NCBI RefSeq assembly: GCF_000723205.1
Contig: NZ_HG315671.1
Location: 1,833,351 to 1,897,350 of the forward strand
Direction of reading: 5' to 3'
Source of the DNA: Formosa agariphila KMM 3901
GTDB taxonomy: Bacteria > Bacteroidota > Bacteroidia > Flavobacteriales > Flavobacteriaceae
DNA: 64,000 nt
How positions within the stretch are numbered: position 1 is the stretch's first letter; every line of letters starts with the position of its first letter. Positions 53,772 to 63,712 of this stretch are shown one piece after another. The position numbers were made by a program, and so were the translations under genes. Under the pieces are notes generated by a model. The model made no database searches, was not told the origin of the DNA, and saw only the letters and a list, made by a program, of their open reading frames with translations.

Positions 53772-54410
53772 TCACACCACATAATCCCCCAAATACTTAC
53801 TAGTGGCTGTATTACCAGAGTTCGTATTCCTAAAGGTTGCCCATAGATGTACGCTTTCGCCATGAAAATCCGTTTCAAAATCAAGCACATCCTGTCCGTT
53901 TTCGCGTAGGCTTTGCGCCTCAAAATATGCGAAACGATGTAAAGCAGGCGCGTAGGCCACTGCTAAAAAAGCATCGGTTGGGTAAGCTAGTCCTTGGGCG
54001 CTGTTATCTTGCCACGTGATAGTCAGTGCATGTGCCGGAGCAGTTTGCACTACTGGCTGTTCTAAGCCGCATAACCCGCCCATACCCACCAGCACCTTAT
54101 TATAGTCCATGGAAAATCTTGTAGGTGTTTGTTGTACCGCCTCTCTCATATGGTAAGACATGGCCTGATTAAAAGGCGATTTACTGCCCACAGCAACACC
54201 AAAGGTTTCGGTAAGTATCCCTTTTATGGGCGTTAAAAACTGAAGTACACATTTAAACTTATCGCGTTGTCGTTGCTGGGCTGGACTAATGGGTTTAGTA
54301 GATTTAGTGGGTGCCGACCGCAGTACATTTTTACCCCGCCAATTGCTACCTACTACAGGACCAACTTTTCCTGAAAAGCCACCCAGAATCCCTTGATTTA
54401 ATGTCGCCAT
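53772..54410 (-). CDS. DUF6266 family protein
   Basis: 212 residues from the ATG at 54410. The start MATLNQGILGGFSGKVGPVVGS followed by SNWRGKNVLRSAP is the hallmark of DUF6266, a Bacteroidetes family often present in many copies per genome; then helix SPAQQRQRDKFKCVLQFL and a beta-rich C-terminal half. Roles are unknown; I have seen proposals of phage-capsid-like origin only as speculation. Flanked by the repeat cluster on one side. Confidence 0.85.
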   Translation of the reverse strand: MATLNQGILGGFSGKVGPVVGSNWRGKNVLRSAPTKSTKPISPAQQRQRDKFKCVLQFLTPIKGILTETFGVAVGSKSPFNQAMSYHMREAVQQTPTRFSMDYNKVLVGMGGLCGLEQPVVQTAPAHALTITWQDNSAQGLAYPTDAFLAVAYAPALHRFAYFEAQSLRENGQDVLDFETDFHGESVHLWATFRNTNSGNTATSKYLGDYVV

Positions 54411-54778
54411 ATCTCTGATATTTAATGTGTTACACCATTCTAAGATAAGAAAAAAAACAACTAAATCATCAAGGGAAACAGATTTTAAAGCGGTAAAAGG
54501 GTTGATTATCAAGGTGTTTACTCGAATGTGCTTCGGGGATTGTTCGGGAATTCCTCGTAAAATAAGGGGTTTTATGGAGAATCCTCGAAGGAATGTAGGA
54601 GAGGAGTAGGAGGAGGTTCCGTTTGGTATTTGTTGACCATATATTATTGCGTTTATTATTTGACAATGAATTACTTGTTAAATTTTAGTATATTTAAATT
54701 CTCCCAAACATAAATTAATATACTCTTATGGTGTTTTTTTTAAAGTAGTTACACTTAATAATTTAATATATTTTATTA
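54411..54778. other. Region upstream of DUF6266 and Sir2-HerA
   Basis: 368 bases. It includes a series of TTCGGGGAT / TTCGGGAATTCCTCG / CCTCGAAGG motifs (54525-54595), which look like short degenerate repeats and recall motifs at 12336-12460. No clear promoter box found for the Sir2 gene; no ORF. Confidence 0.45.
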
Positions 54779-56023
54779 ATGAAATATTTATACCTAAACG
54801 GTAAAAAATCTGTTGCTATTCAAATTAAAGATGGAACAGAAAATGAGATTGAAAATGTATTAATAAATGGTTCTATACATGAGTTCAAAGAGGAAGATAA
54901 TCCCAACAAAATGGATTACGCAATTAAGTCTAAGCGTAATATGTATGAGCAATTTTTAAACAATCAATTTGAAAATTTATCAGTATTAACAGGAGCAGGT
55001 TCTTCTGTAGGAATTGGAGAAACAAATCAGGGAAGATTACTATCTCAATTATGGGATGATGTAGAAATTAAAATCACATTACCAATACTAGAAAGGTTTT
55101 GCGATTTAGTTGGTTATACCGATCGTAACGAAAAGAAAGATACTCGAATAAAAAATCTCGAGAAACTATTGTCGATAGCTAATATTGCAAAAAATTATAA
55201 GGTTGATGCACCAGAGGAAGGCACCGATCCAATTAAAATAGATGAAATTATCAAAACAGTAGAGACAGTTATAAAAATAAATTGCACACTAACTTTACCT
55301 GAAAATAGTCCTCATAAGTTTTTTTTAGATAAAATTACAAAAAGGAAAGTAACAGCCCCTAGAATTAAAATTTTTACTTTAAATTATGATACTTTATTTG
55401 AACAAGCTGCTAGAAATAGTAATTACACAATTATAGATGGTTTTTCATTTTCTATTCCAAGAAAATTTAGTGGACGAAACTTTGATTATGATATAGTATC
55501 AAGAAACTCAAGTAGAGTTAAAGAGGAAGATAATTTTATAAATAAGGTTTTTCATCTATACAAACCACACGGTTCAATTGATTGGGAAAAGAATGGTGAT
55601 GATATTTATCAAAAAGATAATGTTGAAGCCCCTTTAATGATTTATCCAAAAGACAGCAAGTATGAAAGCTCATATGATCAGCCTTTCTTTGAAATGATGT
55701 CACGTTTCCAGCAAAGTTTAAGAAATGACAATGTTTTGCTAATTTGTATTGGATTTAGTTTCAATGATAAGCATATAGTTTCTGCGATAATAGAGGCTTT
55801 AGAGCAAAATCCGAGTTTTCAACTTATGGTTGTAAACAAGGGAATTGATGATTGGTCTGAAAGTTTCAAACCCTTTTTTGAGGCTGCTAAAAATTATAAT
55901 AATATAGCGTTAGTAGATGAAAAGTTTGCTGATTTTGCAGAACACTACCCAGATTTAAAATCTTATAATCATGAGGATACTAAAAAAATTATAATAAATA
56001 ATAATATATCTCCTAATGTCTAA
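54779..56023 (+). CDS. SIR2-domain protein of a Sir2-HerA defence pair
   Basis: 414 residues. SIR2_2 motifs: VLTGAGSSVGIG (residues ~69-80), FTLNYDTLFEQA (~200-212), KPHGSIDW (~261-268) and ICIGFSFNDKHI (~320). In the known Sir2-HerA pair the Sir2 subunit destroys NAD+ (and has been linked to DNA damage) when phage infection is sensed, forming a large complex with HerA. An N-terminal ~60-residue extension precedes the core. It overlaps the HerA start by eight bases, indicating coupling. Confidence 0.88.
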   Translation: MKYLYLNGKKSVAIQIKDGTENEIENVLINGSIHEFKEEDNPNKMDYAIKSKRNMYEQFLNNQFENLSVLTGAGSSVGIGETNQGRLLSQLWDDVEIKITLPILERFCDLVGYTDRNEKKDTRIKNLEKLLSIANIAKNYKVDAPEEGTDPIKIDEIIKTVETVIKINCTLTLPENSPHKFFLDKITKRKVTAPRIKIFTLNYDTLFEQAARNSNYTIIDGFSFSIPRKFSGRNFDYDIVSRNSSRVKEEDNFINKVFHLYKPHGSIDWEKNGDDIYQKDNVEAPLMIYPKDSKYESSYDQPFFEMMSRFQQSLRNDNVLLICIGFSFNDKHIVSAIIEALEQNPSFQLMVVNKGIDDWSESFKPFFEAAKNYNNIALVDEKFADFAEHYPDLKSYNHEDTKKIIINNNISPNV

Positions 56024-57842
56024 TATAAGTCCGTTTAATCACACTCATTTTATAGGATATATAAATCAAGTTACACCTCAGTTTGTAAAGATTCATTTCC
56101 CTTCTTCAGTACTTATGAAATCATTCTCTTTTTATGGAGAGCAATTAAAAGGAGGATTAGTCGGTAACTACGTAGTAATTGAGGGAGAGCAATTTGGTTT
56201 TTTAGGGAAAATTCTAGAATTAAATTTACCAGAAAAAGAACGTTTAGAATTAAGTGAAAAATCTTTTAATACTAAAGAGTTTCATCCTACAGGAAAGATT
56301 GAAATATTATTATCATTTGAGATATTCAATCCCTCAAAAATCGATAAAGGTTTGAATTCATTACCTGTAATAGGAGCTAAAGTATTTATTTGTTCATCTG
56401 AATTTATTAAAAATTATTTTAAAGGTTTTGGAGTTAAAGAAGAGCATAAAAAAGATGCTCCAACAATTGATTTTGGTTATTTAACCTATGATAAATCTAC
56501 TACGGTAGAGCTTTCACAACAAGCACTATTTGGAAGGCATTGTGCGATAGTTGGAACTACTGGAGGTGGAAAAAGTTATACTATAAGTAAATTAATAGAA
56601 GGAGTTGTAAATAATCAAACAAAAACAATAATAATAGATTCTACGGGTGAGTATAGCAAGTTTGATAAAGAGAGTTTTTCTGAGAAGTCATCCAAATTAT
56701 CTATAGATTCATTTTTCCATTATACTAATTTGGCTATAAGTGATTTGTTTGTTTTGTTAAGGCCTTCTGGACAGGTTCAATCACCTAAATTATTGGAAGC
56801 TATTAAATCATTAAAAATTCTTCGGATTTTAAAAACACACGTTGATAATGATTTTATTATTGAAGTAGATAGAAATACTTATTCAATAAAAATAGATGGT
56901 CAATTAAGAGAACATATAATAATAAAGGATGATACTATTTTTAAGTCTATGCAATTAATGAGACCTTTTAATAGAGTTTATAATCAGTTTATAGATGAAA
57001 TAGAAAGTATTAAATCAGATTTTGATATAAAATCTTTGTCAAATCAAATTGTTAATGAATGTATTTATGATGTTGATTTTGACGACAAAAAGAAATGGGG
57101 AAGACGCAATGACAACCATCTAAACAATTGTGTTAGCCTTATTTTAAGAATAAATAATCTTGTCCATAATTCTAAATTCGAGTCATTATTTGGTTTTAAT
57201 AAGCAAAAAAATGATAAAGGAGAATTAATAGAAACAATAAATAATTTTATAAATACAGACAAAAATTTATTAAGAATTAATTTTGAATTTGTTGGTTTTG
57301 ATTTTCAAGCTAGAGAAATTTTATCAAATGCAATAGGCAAGTATTTATTAGAAGAAGCTAGATCTATTAGGTTTAAAGATAATCCTTTAATCTTTTTTAT
57401 AGATGAAGCTCATCAGTTTTTAAATAAAAAGGTTAAAGATGAATATTTTGAATCAACAGACTTAAATTCAATAGATAGTATTGCCAAAGAATGTAGAAAA
57501 TATGGTTTGTTTTTATGTATAGCAACTCAAATGCCAAGAGACATTCCGAATGGAACATTAAGCCAAATGGGAACATTTATTTCTCATAGATTAATCAATT
57601 ATCAAGATAAGGAAGCTGTTGCAAATGCTTGTTCAACAGCAAGTAGAGATACTTTAGCTTTTCTACCTGTTTTAGGAGCTGGTGAAGCAATTTTAATGGG
57701 AGTAGATTTTCCAATGCCAGTAATTCTAAAAGTTAAAATGCCACTAATAACACCAAATTCAAGTACTCCTTTATTTAAATCTTCAAAAGTTAAATTGAAT
57801 GTAATAAAACCAGAAGAAGAAGAAAAAGTAAAGATTACCTAA
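56016..57842 (+). CDS. HerA-like hexameric ATPase (DUF87) of the Sir2-HerA pair
   Basis: 608 residues. Residues 1-~130 form a HAS-barrel-like N-domain (FIGYINQVTPQFVKIHFPSS, VVIEGEQFGFLGKIL). Walker A GTTGGGKS at ~180-187, Walker B IFFIDEAHQF at ~457-466, and the arginine/sensor region LSQMGTFISHRLINYQDKEAV. HerA hexamers move DNA and stabilise the Sir2 partner. The gene is complete. The pair sits between repeat clusters, typical of a defence island. Confidence 0.9.
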   Translation: MSNISPFNHTHFIGYINQVTPQFVKIHFPSSVLMKSFSFYGEQLKGGLVGNYVVIEGEQFGFLGKILELNLPEKERLELSEKSFNTKEFHPTGKIEILLSFEIFNPSKIDKGLNSLPVIGAKVFICSSEFIKNYFKGFGVKEEHKKDAPTIDFGYLTYDKSTTVELSQQALFGRHCAIVGTTGGGKSYTISKLIEGVVNNQTKTIIIDSTGEYSKFDKESFSEKSSKLSIDSFFHYTNLAISDLFVLLRPSGQVQSPKLLEAIKSLKILRILKTHVDNDFIIEVDRNTYSIKIDGQLREHIIIKDDTIFKSMQLMRPFNRVYNQFIDEIESIKSDFDIKSLSNQIVNECIYDVDFDDKKKWGRRNDNHLNNCVSLILRINNLVHNSKFESLFGFNKQKNDKGELIETINNFINTDKNLLRINFEFVGFDFQAREILSNAIGKYLLEEARSIRFKDNPLIFFIDEAHQFLNKKVKDEYFESTDLNSIDSIAKECRKYGLFLCIATQMPRDIPNGTLSQMGTFISHRLINYQDKEAVANACSTASRDTLAFLPVLGAGEAILMGVDFPMPVILKVKMPLITPNSSTPLFKSSKVKLNVIKPEEEEKVKIT

Positions 57843-58259
57843 ACATTTACTTCACGAAATCTAATATATAATTCAATTTACGAGAATCCCATAAAACAAA
57901 ATTCCCTATACATTTTACCAAATACGCGATTTATACGCAAGTACAATCTATCGCGTTGTAATCGTTTAAATCATTTCTGGAAATAATGCGCAATTAAGTA
58001 TGATAGCACGAATGGATTAGGATAATTTTTTGTTCTCGACTCCGCTCGAACACCGTTGTAATCGTATAACCAACTTCAAGAAAGAACCCACAATTAATTT
58101 GTACATAATCACTAACGCTATAAAACACTTAGGTGTTGTTATATCTGTAATTATGTCAAATAGCGCGAAATAGCGCCATTCCGTTAATTATTATAATATG
58201 TTCTATAATTTATATTATGTAAAATAGAAAATTAAGAGTACGCTCGTACCCTTTTTCTT
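57843..58259. other. Intergenic region with one dispersed repeat
   Basis: 417 bases after HerA. A single copy of the 22-base repeat lies at 58031-58055 (GTTCTCGACTCCGCTCGAAC followed by ACCGTTG). No promoter, terminator hairpin or ORF otherwise. Confidence 0.55.
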
Positions 58260-59264
58260 TTAACGATTTACTCGTCCGCCAGTATTTCCAGATAATAAAT
58301 GTTCTACATCTTTTACTGTGGCATAATTGATATCGCCAGGAAATGTATGTTTTAATGCACAGGCTGCACTTGCAAATTCCATAGCTTTATAATCGTCGAA
58401 GTTTAAAAGTCCGTAAATTAATCCTGCAGCAAATGCATCGCCAGTTCCAATACGGTCTACAATATGTGTAATTTCTATGGCGTTGGTTTCTTTAAATTCT
58501 ATACCATTCCACATACGGCCTTTAATTTTCTGCCATGAGGCATTTATAGAGATTCTAATCTTATCGAATACCTTTTCAATATTCGGATACTTTTCTATCA
58601 GTTCTTTACTGGCTGAAATAAAATCTTCGTTATCGTAACCATAATCTGTTCCTAGTATGCCGTTAATTTCGTCTATACCACCATTAAAGATATTTACGTA
58701 CTGCATTAAATCTTGAATGGCATCTTTGGCATCTACACCATATTTCCATAATCCGCTTCGGTATGTCGGATCTGAAGACACAGTTATCCCTTTGGCTTTG
58801 GCGGCAATTAAACCTGCTTTTAAGGTATCGTACGCGCCTTGCGATAATCCGGGTGTAATTCCCGTCCAATGAAACCAGTTGCATTTATTCAAGGCTTTAT
58901 CCCAATCAACCATATCTGGAGTCACCCCAGAAAACGCAGAATTAGAACGGTTATAGGCTATGGTACTCGGGCGCATAACCGCACCCACTTCTAGAAAATA
59001 CATGCCCATTGGGCGGTGTGTTCGATAAATATCGCGGGTATCTACATTGTATTGTCTTAAATAGCCTATGGCGGTTTCGCCTATAAAATCGTCTGAAATA
59101 CAGGAAATGTGTTTTACTTTATTTCCGAAATTGGCCAAGGAAATTCCGACGTTAATCTCTGTGCCTCCAAAGTAATACTCTAATAAATTGGTTTGCTTCA
59201 TCTTCTTATTGCCTAATGGTGACAGGCGCATTAAGACTTCGCCAAAGGTTACTATTTTATTCAT
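58260..59264 (-). CDS. kdgK: 2-keto-3-deoxygluconate kinase (PfkB family)
   Basis: 334 residues. PfkB start TFGEVLMRLSPLGN and GGTEINVGISLANFG; substrate-binding RPMGMYFLEVGA and YNRSNSAF; catalytic Asp in DRIGTGDAFAAGLIYGL. The pattern fits KDG kinase, which makes KDPG in uronate and alginate breakdown, common in marine flavobacteria. No aldolase is in the window, so substrate is inferred by family. Confidence 0.85.
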   Translation of the reverse strand: MNKIVTFGEVLMRLSPLGNKKMKQTNLLEYYFGGTEINVGISLANFGNKVKHISCISDDFIGETAIGYLRQYNVDTRDIYRTHRPMGMYFLEVGAVMRPSTIAYNRSNSAFSGVTPDMVDWDKALNKCNWFHWTGITPGLSQGAYDTLKAGLIAAKAKGITVSSDPTYRSGLWKYGVDAKDAIQDLMQYVNIFNGGIDEINGILGTDYGYDNEDFISASKELIEKYPNIEKVFDKIRISINASWQKIKGRMWNGIEFKETNAIEITHIVDRIGTGDAFAAGLIYGLLNFDDYKAMEFASAACALKHTFPGDINYATVKDVEHLLSGNTGGRVNR

Positions 59265-59373
59265 GTGTGTTGTTTGTTTTAGTTTAATTCCTAAATATAT
59301 AGTATTGTTTTAAAATTTTAGAGTTGATTTTAAAAATAACGTTAAACTCATCTTAAATATATTCCAAAAAAAT

Positions 59374-59401
59374 GAATGTTTATTCTTTTTTTATACATTT
59401 G
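59374..59401 (+). promoter_or_regulatory. TetR promoter with a palindromic operator candidate
   Basis: GAATGTTTATTC (59374-59385) is a short palindrome with A/T-rich arms, where the -33 element would lie; TACATTTG at 59394-59401 is the -7 box. Binding by the TetR protein here would block its own operon. Confidence 0.5.
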
Positions 59402-59420
59402 TACTATAAATATAGAATAT

Positions 59421-59999
59421 ATGCCAGTTTTAAAAAAGAGTGAAATTAAACGTGCTGCGCTTGTAAAGGCCACCATTAATTTGGTGAACAATCAAGGGTT
59501 CCACGCTGCTCCTATGGCTAAAATTGCTAAAATGGCAAATGTCTCGCCAGCCACTATTTACCTGTATTTCGAAAATAAGCAAGACCTTATTAATCAGGTT
59601 TACAAAGAAGTGAAAGCAGAATATATGACGTTTGCTTTCGAGACTTACAAATCGGATTTATCTATCGAAGCAGGTTTTGAATTGGTTTGGAGACGGATGG
59701 CCGACTATAAATTAAAGGATATTGAAAAAGGGTTTTTCTTATCGCAATGCGAAAACACACCGATGATTGATGCGGAAAGCAGACTAGAAGGGATTCAGAA
59801 TTTAAAGCCCCTACTCGACTTATGGGATCGCGGTATTTCAGAGCAAATTATAAAACCAGTATCGCATCACATATTGTATGCTTACAGTATTTACCCTTTA
59901 GCCTTTTTATTAAATGCCCACAAACGCGGGGATTTTAAAATTACAAAACAACATTTAGACGATGCGTATCAAGCCGCTTGGTCGAGTATTAAATTATAA
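59421..59999 (+). CDS. TetR-family transcriptional regulator
   Basis: 192 residues from ATG 59421; the upstream frame is a non-coding leader. N-terminal HTH: ALVKATINLVNNQGFHAAPMAKIAKMANVS then PATIYLYFENKQDLINQVY. The C-terminal ligand domain is variable. It leads an operon of reductases and detoxification genes 19 bases downstream, so it probably senses an electrophile or quinone and derepresses them. Confidence 0.92.
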   Translation: MPVLKKSEIKRAALVKATINLVNNQGFHAAPMAKIAKMANVSPATIYLYFENKQDLINQVYKEVKAEYMTFAFETYKSDLSIEAGFELVWRRMADYKLKDIEKGFFLSQCENTPMIDAESRLEGIQNLKPLLDLWDRGISEQIIKPVSHHILYAYSIYPLAFLLNAHKRGDFKITKQHLDDAYQAAWSSIKL

Positions 60000-60018
60000 A
60001 AAACAAAACACTACACCT

Positions 60019-60651
60019 ATGGAATTATTAGATAAATTAAACTGGAGATATGCAACAAAAGCGATGAACGGTACACCGGTATCGCAAGATAAAATCGACC
60101 GTATTTTAGAGGCTGCGCGTTTAGCGCCAACGTCTAGCGGGTTGCAACCTTTTGAAATTATTGTAATTACCAATCAAGAAATTAAAGAACAAATTAAGCC
60201 TGTGGCTTGGAACCAATCTGTAGTTACCGACTGTTCGCATTTATTAGTTTTTGCAGCATGGGACACTTATACAGCAGAACGTATTAACGAAGTATTCGAC
60301 TTAACAAACAGTGTACGTGGGTACGAAAACGAAGGGTTTGAAAATTACAGACAAATGTTATTAAATACCTATCCGCAGAAATCTGCTGAAGAGAATTTTA
60401 CTCATGCTGCCAAACAAGCCTACATTGCTTTTGGATTAGCTATTGCAGCTGCTGCTTACGAGGGTGTAGATGCTACACCTATGGAAGGATTTGATCCAGA
60501 AGCTGTAGATACCATTTTAGGCTTAAAAGAAAAAGGATTAGGAAGTGCCATTATACTTCCGCTTGGTTACAGAGACGAAAGTAACGATTGGTTAGCAAAC
60601 CAAGTTAAAGTAAGAAAAAGTACAGAAAAATTAATAACCGTATTAGACTAA
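60019..60651 (+). CDS. Nitroreductase-family NAD(P)H oxidoreductase
   Basis: 210 residues from ATG 60019. Starts LLDKLNWRYATKAMNGTPVS, then LAPTSSGLQPFEIIVI, IAFGLAIAAAAYEGVDATPMEGF and GSAIILPLGYRDES. Paralogue of the 46452 enzyme with the same architecture. FMN-dependent reduction of quinones, nitro compounds or other electrophiles. Second gene of the TetR operon, ten bases ahead of the next. Confidence 0.92.
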   Translation: MELLDKLNWRYATKAMNGTPVSQDKIDRILEAARLAPTSSGLQPFEIIVITNQEIKEQIKPVAWNQSVVTDCSHLLVFAAWDTYTAERINEVFDLTNSVRGYENEGFENYRQMLLNTYPQKSAEENFTHAAKQAYIAFGLAIAAAAYEGVDATPMEGFDPEAVDTILGLKEKGLGSAIILPLGYRDESNDWLANQVKVRKSTEKLITVLD

Positions 60652-60661
60652 ACATAAGATT

Positions 60662-61660
60662 ATGAATCAGACTATATTATTAAAAAGCAGACCAGAAGGA
60701 ACACCTCAATTATCAAATTTTGAGTTCCAAAAACAAGATGAAACATTACAAATTTCTGAAGGTGAATTGCTTTTAGAAACTAAGTATATCTCTGTCGATC
60801 CTTATTTAAGAGGTCGTATGAGTGATGCAAAATCATATGTGCCACCATTTCAACTAAACGAACCTATTTCTTCAGGTGTTGTTGCGAAAGTTATTGCAAC
60901 TAAAAACGACAACTTTAAAGAAGGTGATTATGTTTCTGGATCTTTAGCATGGAAAACACAACAAGTATCTAGCGGTGAAGGGTTAACAAAAGTAAATGCA
61001 GACCTTGCTCCTCTTAGTGCGTATTTAGGGGTGTTAGGCATGACAGGTTTAACCGCATTTTTAGGATTACAAGAAATTGGAAAACCTAAAGCAGGAGAAA
61101 CCTTATTAGTGTCTGGTGCTGCCGGTGCTGTAGGAAGTGTGGTAGGACAAATTGGAAAAATTCTAGGACTTCGTGTGGTTGGTATTGCCGGAACAGATGA
61201 AAAAGGTGACATGTTAAAGAACGATTTCGGTTTTGATGAAGTGATTAATTACAAAACTACCGAAGATATGACGCAGGCTATTAAAACAGCATGTCCAGAT
61301 GGTGTAGATGTGTATTTTGACAATGTTGGTGGATCAATTTCAGACAGTGCATTGTTTAGTATTAACAGATTTGCGCGATTAATTATTTGTGGTGCAATAT
61401 CGGTTTACAACAGTACAGAACTTCCAACCGGAGTTAGTGTTCAACCTTTTTTAGTGAAAAACAGTGCATTAATGCAAGGTTTTATTGTTTCTAATTATGC
61501 TGAAAAATTCCCTGAAGCGATTAAGCAACTTTCGGAATGGGTTAGTAAAGGCGAATTGAAATATAAAGAAACTATAGTGGAAGGTTTTGAAAATACTCCA
61601 CAAGCATTCATTGATTTATTCAGCGGAAAGAATAAAGGAAAAATGATTGTAAAAATGTAA
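60662..61660 (+). CDS. NADP-dependent zinc-free MDR oxidoreductase (CurA/LTB4DH-like)
   Basis: 332 residues. Start RPEGTPQLSNFEFQK as in CurA/leukotriene B4 12-hydroxydehydrogenases; SVDPYLRGRMSD; the NADPH site LVSGAAGAVGSVVGQIGK (AAGAVGS); DVYFDNVGG. Reduces alpha,beta-unsaturated ketones and aldehydes. Third gene of the TetR operon, consistent with electrophile detoxification. Confidence 0.9.
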   Translation: MNQTILLKSRPEGTPQLSNFEFQKQDETLQISEGELLLETKYISVDPYLRGRMSDAKSYVPPFQLNEPISSGVVAKVIATKNDNFKEGDYVSGSLAWKTQQVSSGEGLTKVNADLAPLSAYLGVLGMTGLTAFLGLQEIGKPKAGETLLVSGAAGAVGSVVGQIGKILGLRVVGIAGTDEKGDMLKNDFGFDEVINYKTTEDMTQAIKTACPDGVDVYFDNVGGSISDSALFSINRFARLIICGAISVYNSTELPTGVSVQPFLVKNSALMQGFIVSNYAEKFPEAIKQLSEWVSKGELKYKETIVEGFENTPQAFIDLFSGKNKGKMIVKM

Positions 61661-61774
61661 TACAGATTAGTGTGCTATTAGAGTAAGATACTAAAGTATT
61701 TCGACTATTTTACAAGTCTTATAATAATAAAACGCTGAATTGCTTTAGTAAGTAATAGCAACTAAAAGAATATA

Positions 61775-62425
61775 ATGAAAAATTTAAGAGAACAAACTGA
61801 TGCTAAAATAGCAGAAGGCCGATTAAAAAATCCTGACTTCATGAAAGGCGTAGATGCTGTAATTGAAGAGGCTAAAACTTTTGAACAAGGTGGTAACGCC
61901 ATTAAAGTTGGAGAGAAAGCACCAAAATTTAAGTTACCAAATGCTAGAGGTAAATCTGTTTCGTTAGACAATTTATTAGAAAACGGTCCTGTAGTAATTT
62001 CGTTTTATCGTGGGGATTGGTGTCCGTATTGCAACTTACAAATTAAAGCATTACAAGATATTTTAAGCGACATTCATGACTTGGGAGCCAACCTAGTTGC
62101 TATTAGTCCGCAAGTACCAGACGAGAGTTTGTCCATAGATGAGATTAGTAAAATGGATTTTGGCGTATTGTCTGATCAAGATGCTAAAGTTGCTTTTCAA
62201 TACGGTGTAGCTTGGGAAGTCCCTGAATTTTTAGCAGAACATATGCGTGAAGATCGCGGATTAGATTTAGAACAAATCAATAACGGTAATGCAACAATGT
62301 TACCTATTCCAGCGACGTTTGTTTTAAACCGTGAAGGTGTTGTAAAATGGAGCTTTGTCGATGTAGACTATAGAAAACGTTCTGAACCAAGTGATATTAT
62401 TAAAGCGTTAAAGAGTTTATTTTAA
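61775..62425 (+). CDS. AhpC/TSA-type peroxiredoxin-like protein
   Basis: 216 residues, cytoplasmic. Thioredoxin-fold redoxin domain from ~45: VGEKAPKFKLPNARGKSVSL, the active site FYRGDWCPYCNLQIKAL (CPYC near residue 84) and a C-terminal FVLNREGVVKW strand. The CxxC motif suggests a peroxiredoxin Q/TlpA-like mechanism. The N-terminal helix (LREQTDAKIAEGRLKNPDF) is extra. Fourth gene of the operon after a 114-base gap. Confidence 0.85.
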   Translation: MKNLREQTDAKIAEGRLKNPDFMKGVDAVIEEAKTFEQGGNAIKVGEKAPKFKLPNARGKSVSLDNLLENGPVVISFYRGDWCPYCNLQIKALQDILSDIHDLGANLVAISPQVPDESLSIDEISKMDFGVLSDQDAKVAFQYGVAWEVPEFLAEHMREDRGLDLEQINNGNATMLPIPATFVLNREGVVKWSFVDVDYRKRSEPSDIIKALKSLF

Positions 62426-62507
62426 AGACTGAGTTGTGTGATACAACAGGCCTAAACCATTATCATTAAAAAACAAGTAGGATTAAAAACATATATAATT
62501 AGAACTC

Positions 62508-63668
62508 ATGAACAATTTTCAATATAAAAATCCAACAAACATCATTTTCGGAAAAGATACAATCGCAAAATTAGCAGAAGAAATTCCTGCTGATGCAAAA
62601 GTATTAATGCTTTACGGTGGTGGTAGTATTAAAAAGAATGGTATTTACGATCAAGTAAAAACAGCTTTAAAGGATATTGAACATTTTGAGTTTGGAGGTA
62701 TTCCTGCCAATCCAGAATATGCAGTATTACTTGAAGCATTAAAAGTTATAAAAGACAAAGAGATTACATATTTATTAGCTGTAGGTGGTGGTTCTGTAAT
62801 AGACGGAACTAAATTTTTAGCTGCCGCAGGTGTCTTTGAAGGTGATACACCTTGGGATATTTTAACTAATAAAAAACCAACATTACAAGCGATGCCTTTT
62901 GGTACTGTGTTAACTTTACCTGCAACGGGTTCTGAAATGAATTCTGGAGCTGTAATTACACGTGCAGAAACTAAAGAGAAATTAGCAATGGGTGGTGCTG
63001 GATTATTTCCTGCATTCTCTATTCTAGATCCACAAGTTATCACATCTATTCCTAGACGTCAGTTAGTGAATGGAATTACAGATGCTTTTACTCATGTTTT
63101 AGAACAGTACATGACCTACCCTGCCGGTGCTTTACTACAAGATCGTTTTGCAGAAAGTATCATGCAAACACTTTTAGAAGTTGCTCCTAAAGTTTTAGAA
63201 GACCCTTCAGATTATGATGCGGCATCTAACTTTATGTGGAGTTGCACAATGGCATTAAACGGCTTGATTCAAAAAGGAGTACCTACAGATTGGGCTGTAC
63301 ATGCAATGGGACACGAATTAACTGCGCTTTTTGGTATCGACCACGCACGTACATTAGCAATTATTGCACCAAGTCATTACCAATATAATTTTGAATCTAA
63401 AAAAGAGAAATTAGCACAATATGCAGAACGTATATGGAATGTTACCGAAGGTTCTTTAGAAGATAAAGCTTATGCTGCTATCGAAAAAACGGAATCCTTT
63501 TTTAATGATATGGGTATAGATACAAAACTATCTAAATACACAAATGAATTTGAAGGTACTGCAGAAATTATTGCCAACCGTTTTACAGAACGTGGTTGGT
63601 TAGGTTTAGGAGAACACCAATCGCTTAAACCAGAAGATGTAGAAACCATTGTACATATGGCTTATTAA
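62508..63668 (+). CDS. Iron-containing NADPH-dependent alcohol dehydrogenase (YqhD-like)
   Basis: 386 residues. Group III ADH: YGGGSIKKNG and AVGGGSVIDGTKF (cofactor), LPATGSEMNSGAVITR, and metal ligands in DAFTHVLEQY, HAMGHELTALFGIDHARTLAI. YqhD members reduce short and lipid-peroxidation aldehydes with NADPH. Fits the detoxification operon. Confidence 0.93.
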   Translation: MNNFQYKNPTNIIFGKDTIAKLAEEIPADAKVLMLYGGGSIKKNGIYDQVKTALKDIEHFEFGGIPANPEYAVLLEALKVIKDKEITYLLAVGGGSVIDGTKFLAAAGVFEGDTPWDILTNKKPTLQAMPFGTVLTLPATGSEMNSGAVITRAETKEKLAMGGAGLFPAFSILDPQVITSIPRRQLVNGITDAFTHVLEQYMTYPAGALLQDRFAESIMQTLLEVAPKVLEDPSDYDAASNFMWSCTMALNGLIQKGVPTDWAVHAMGHELTALFGIDHARTLAIIAPSHYQYNFESKKEKLAQYAERIWNVTEGSLEDKAYAAIEKTESFFNDMGIDTKLSKYTNEFEGTAEIIANRFTERGWLGLGEHQSLKPEDVETIVHMAY

Positions 63669-63712
63669 TTAAATGTTTTAAGTCGTTTTTATTAACCTTA
63701 ACATCAAAGATT

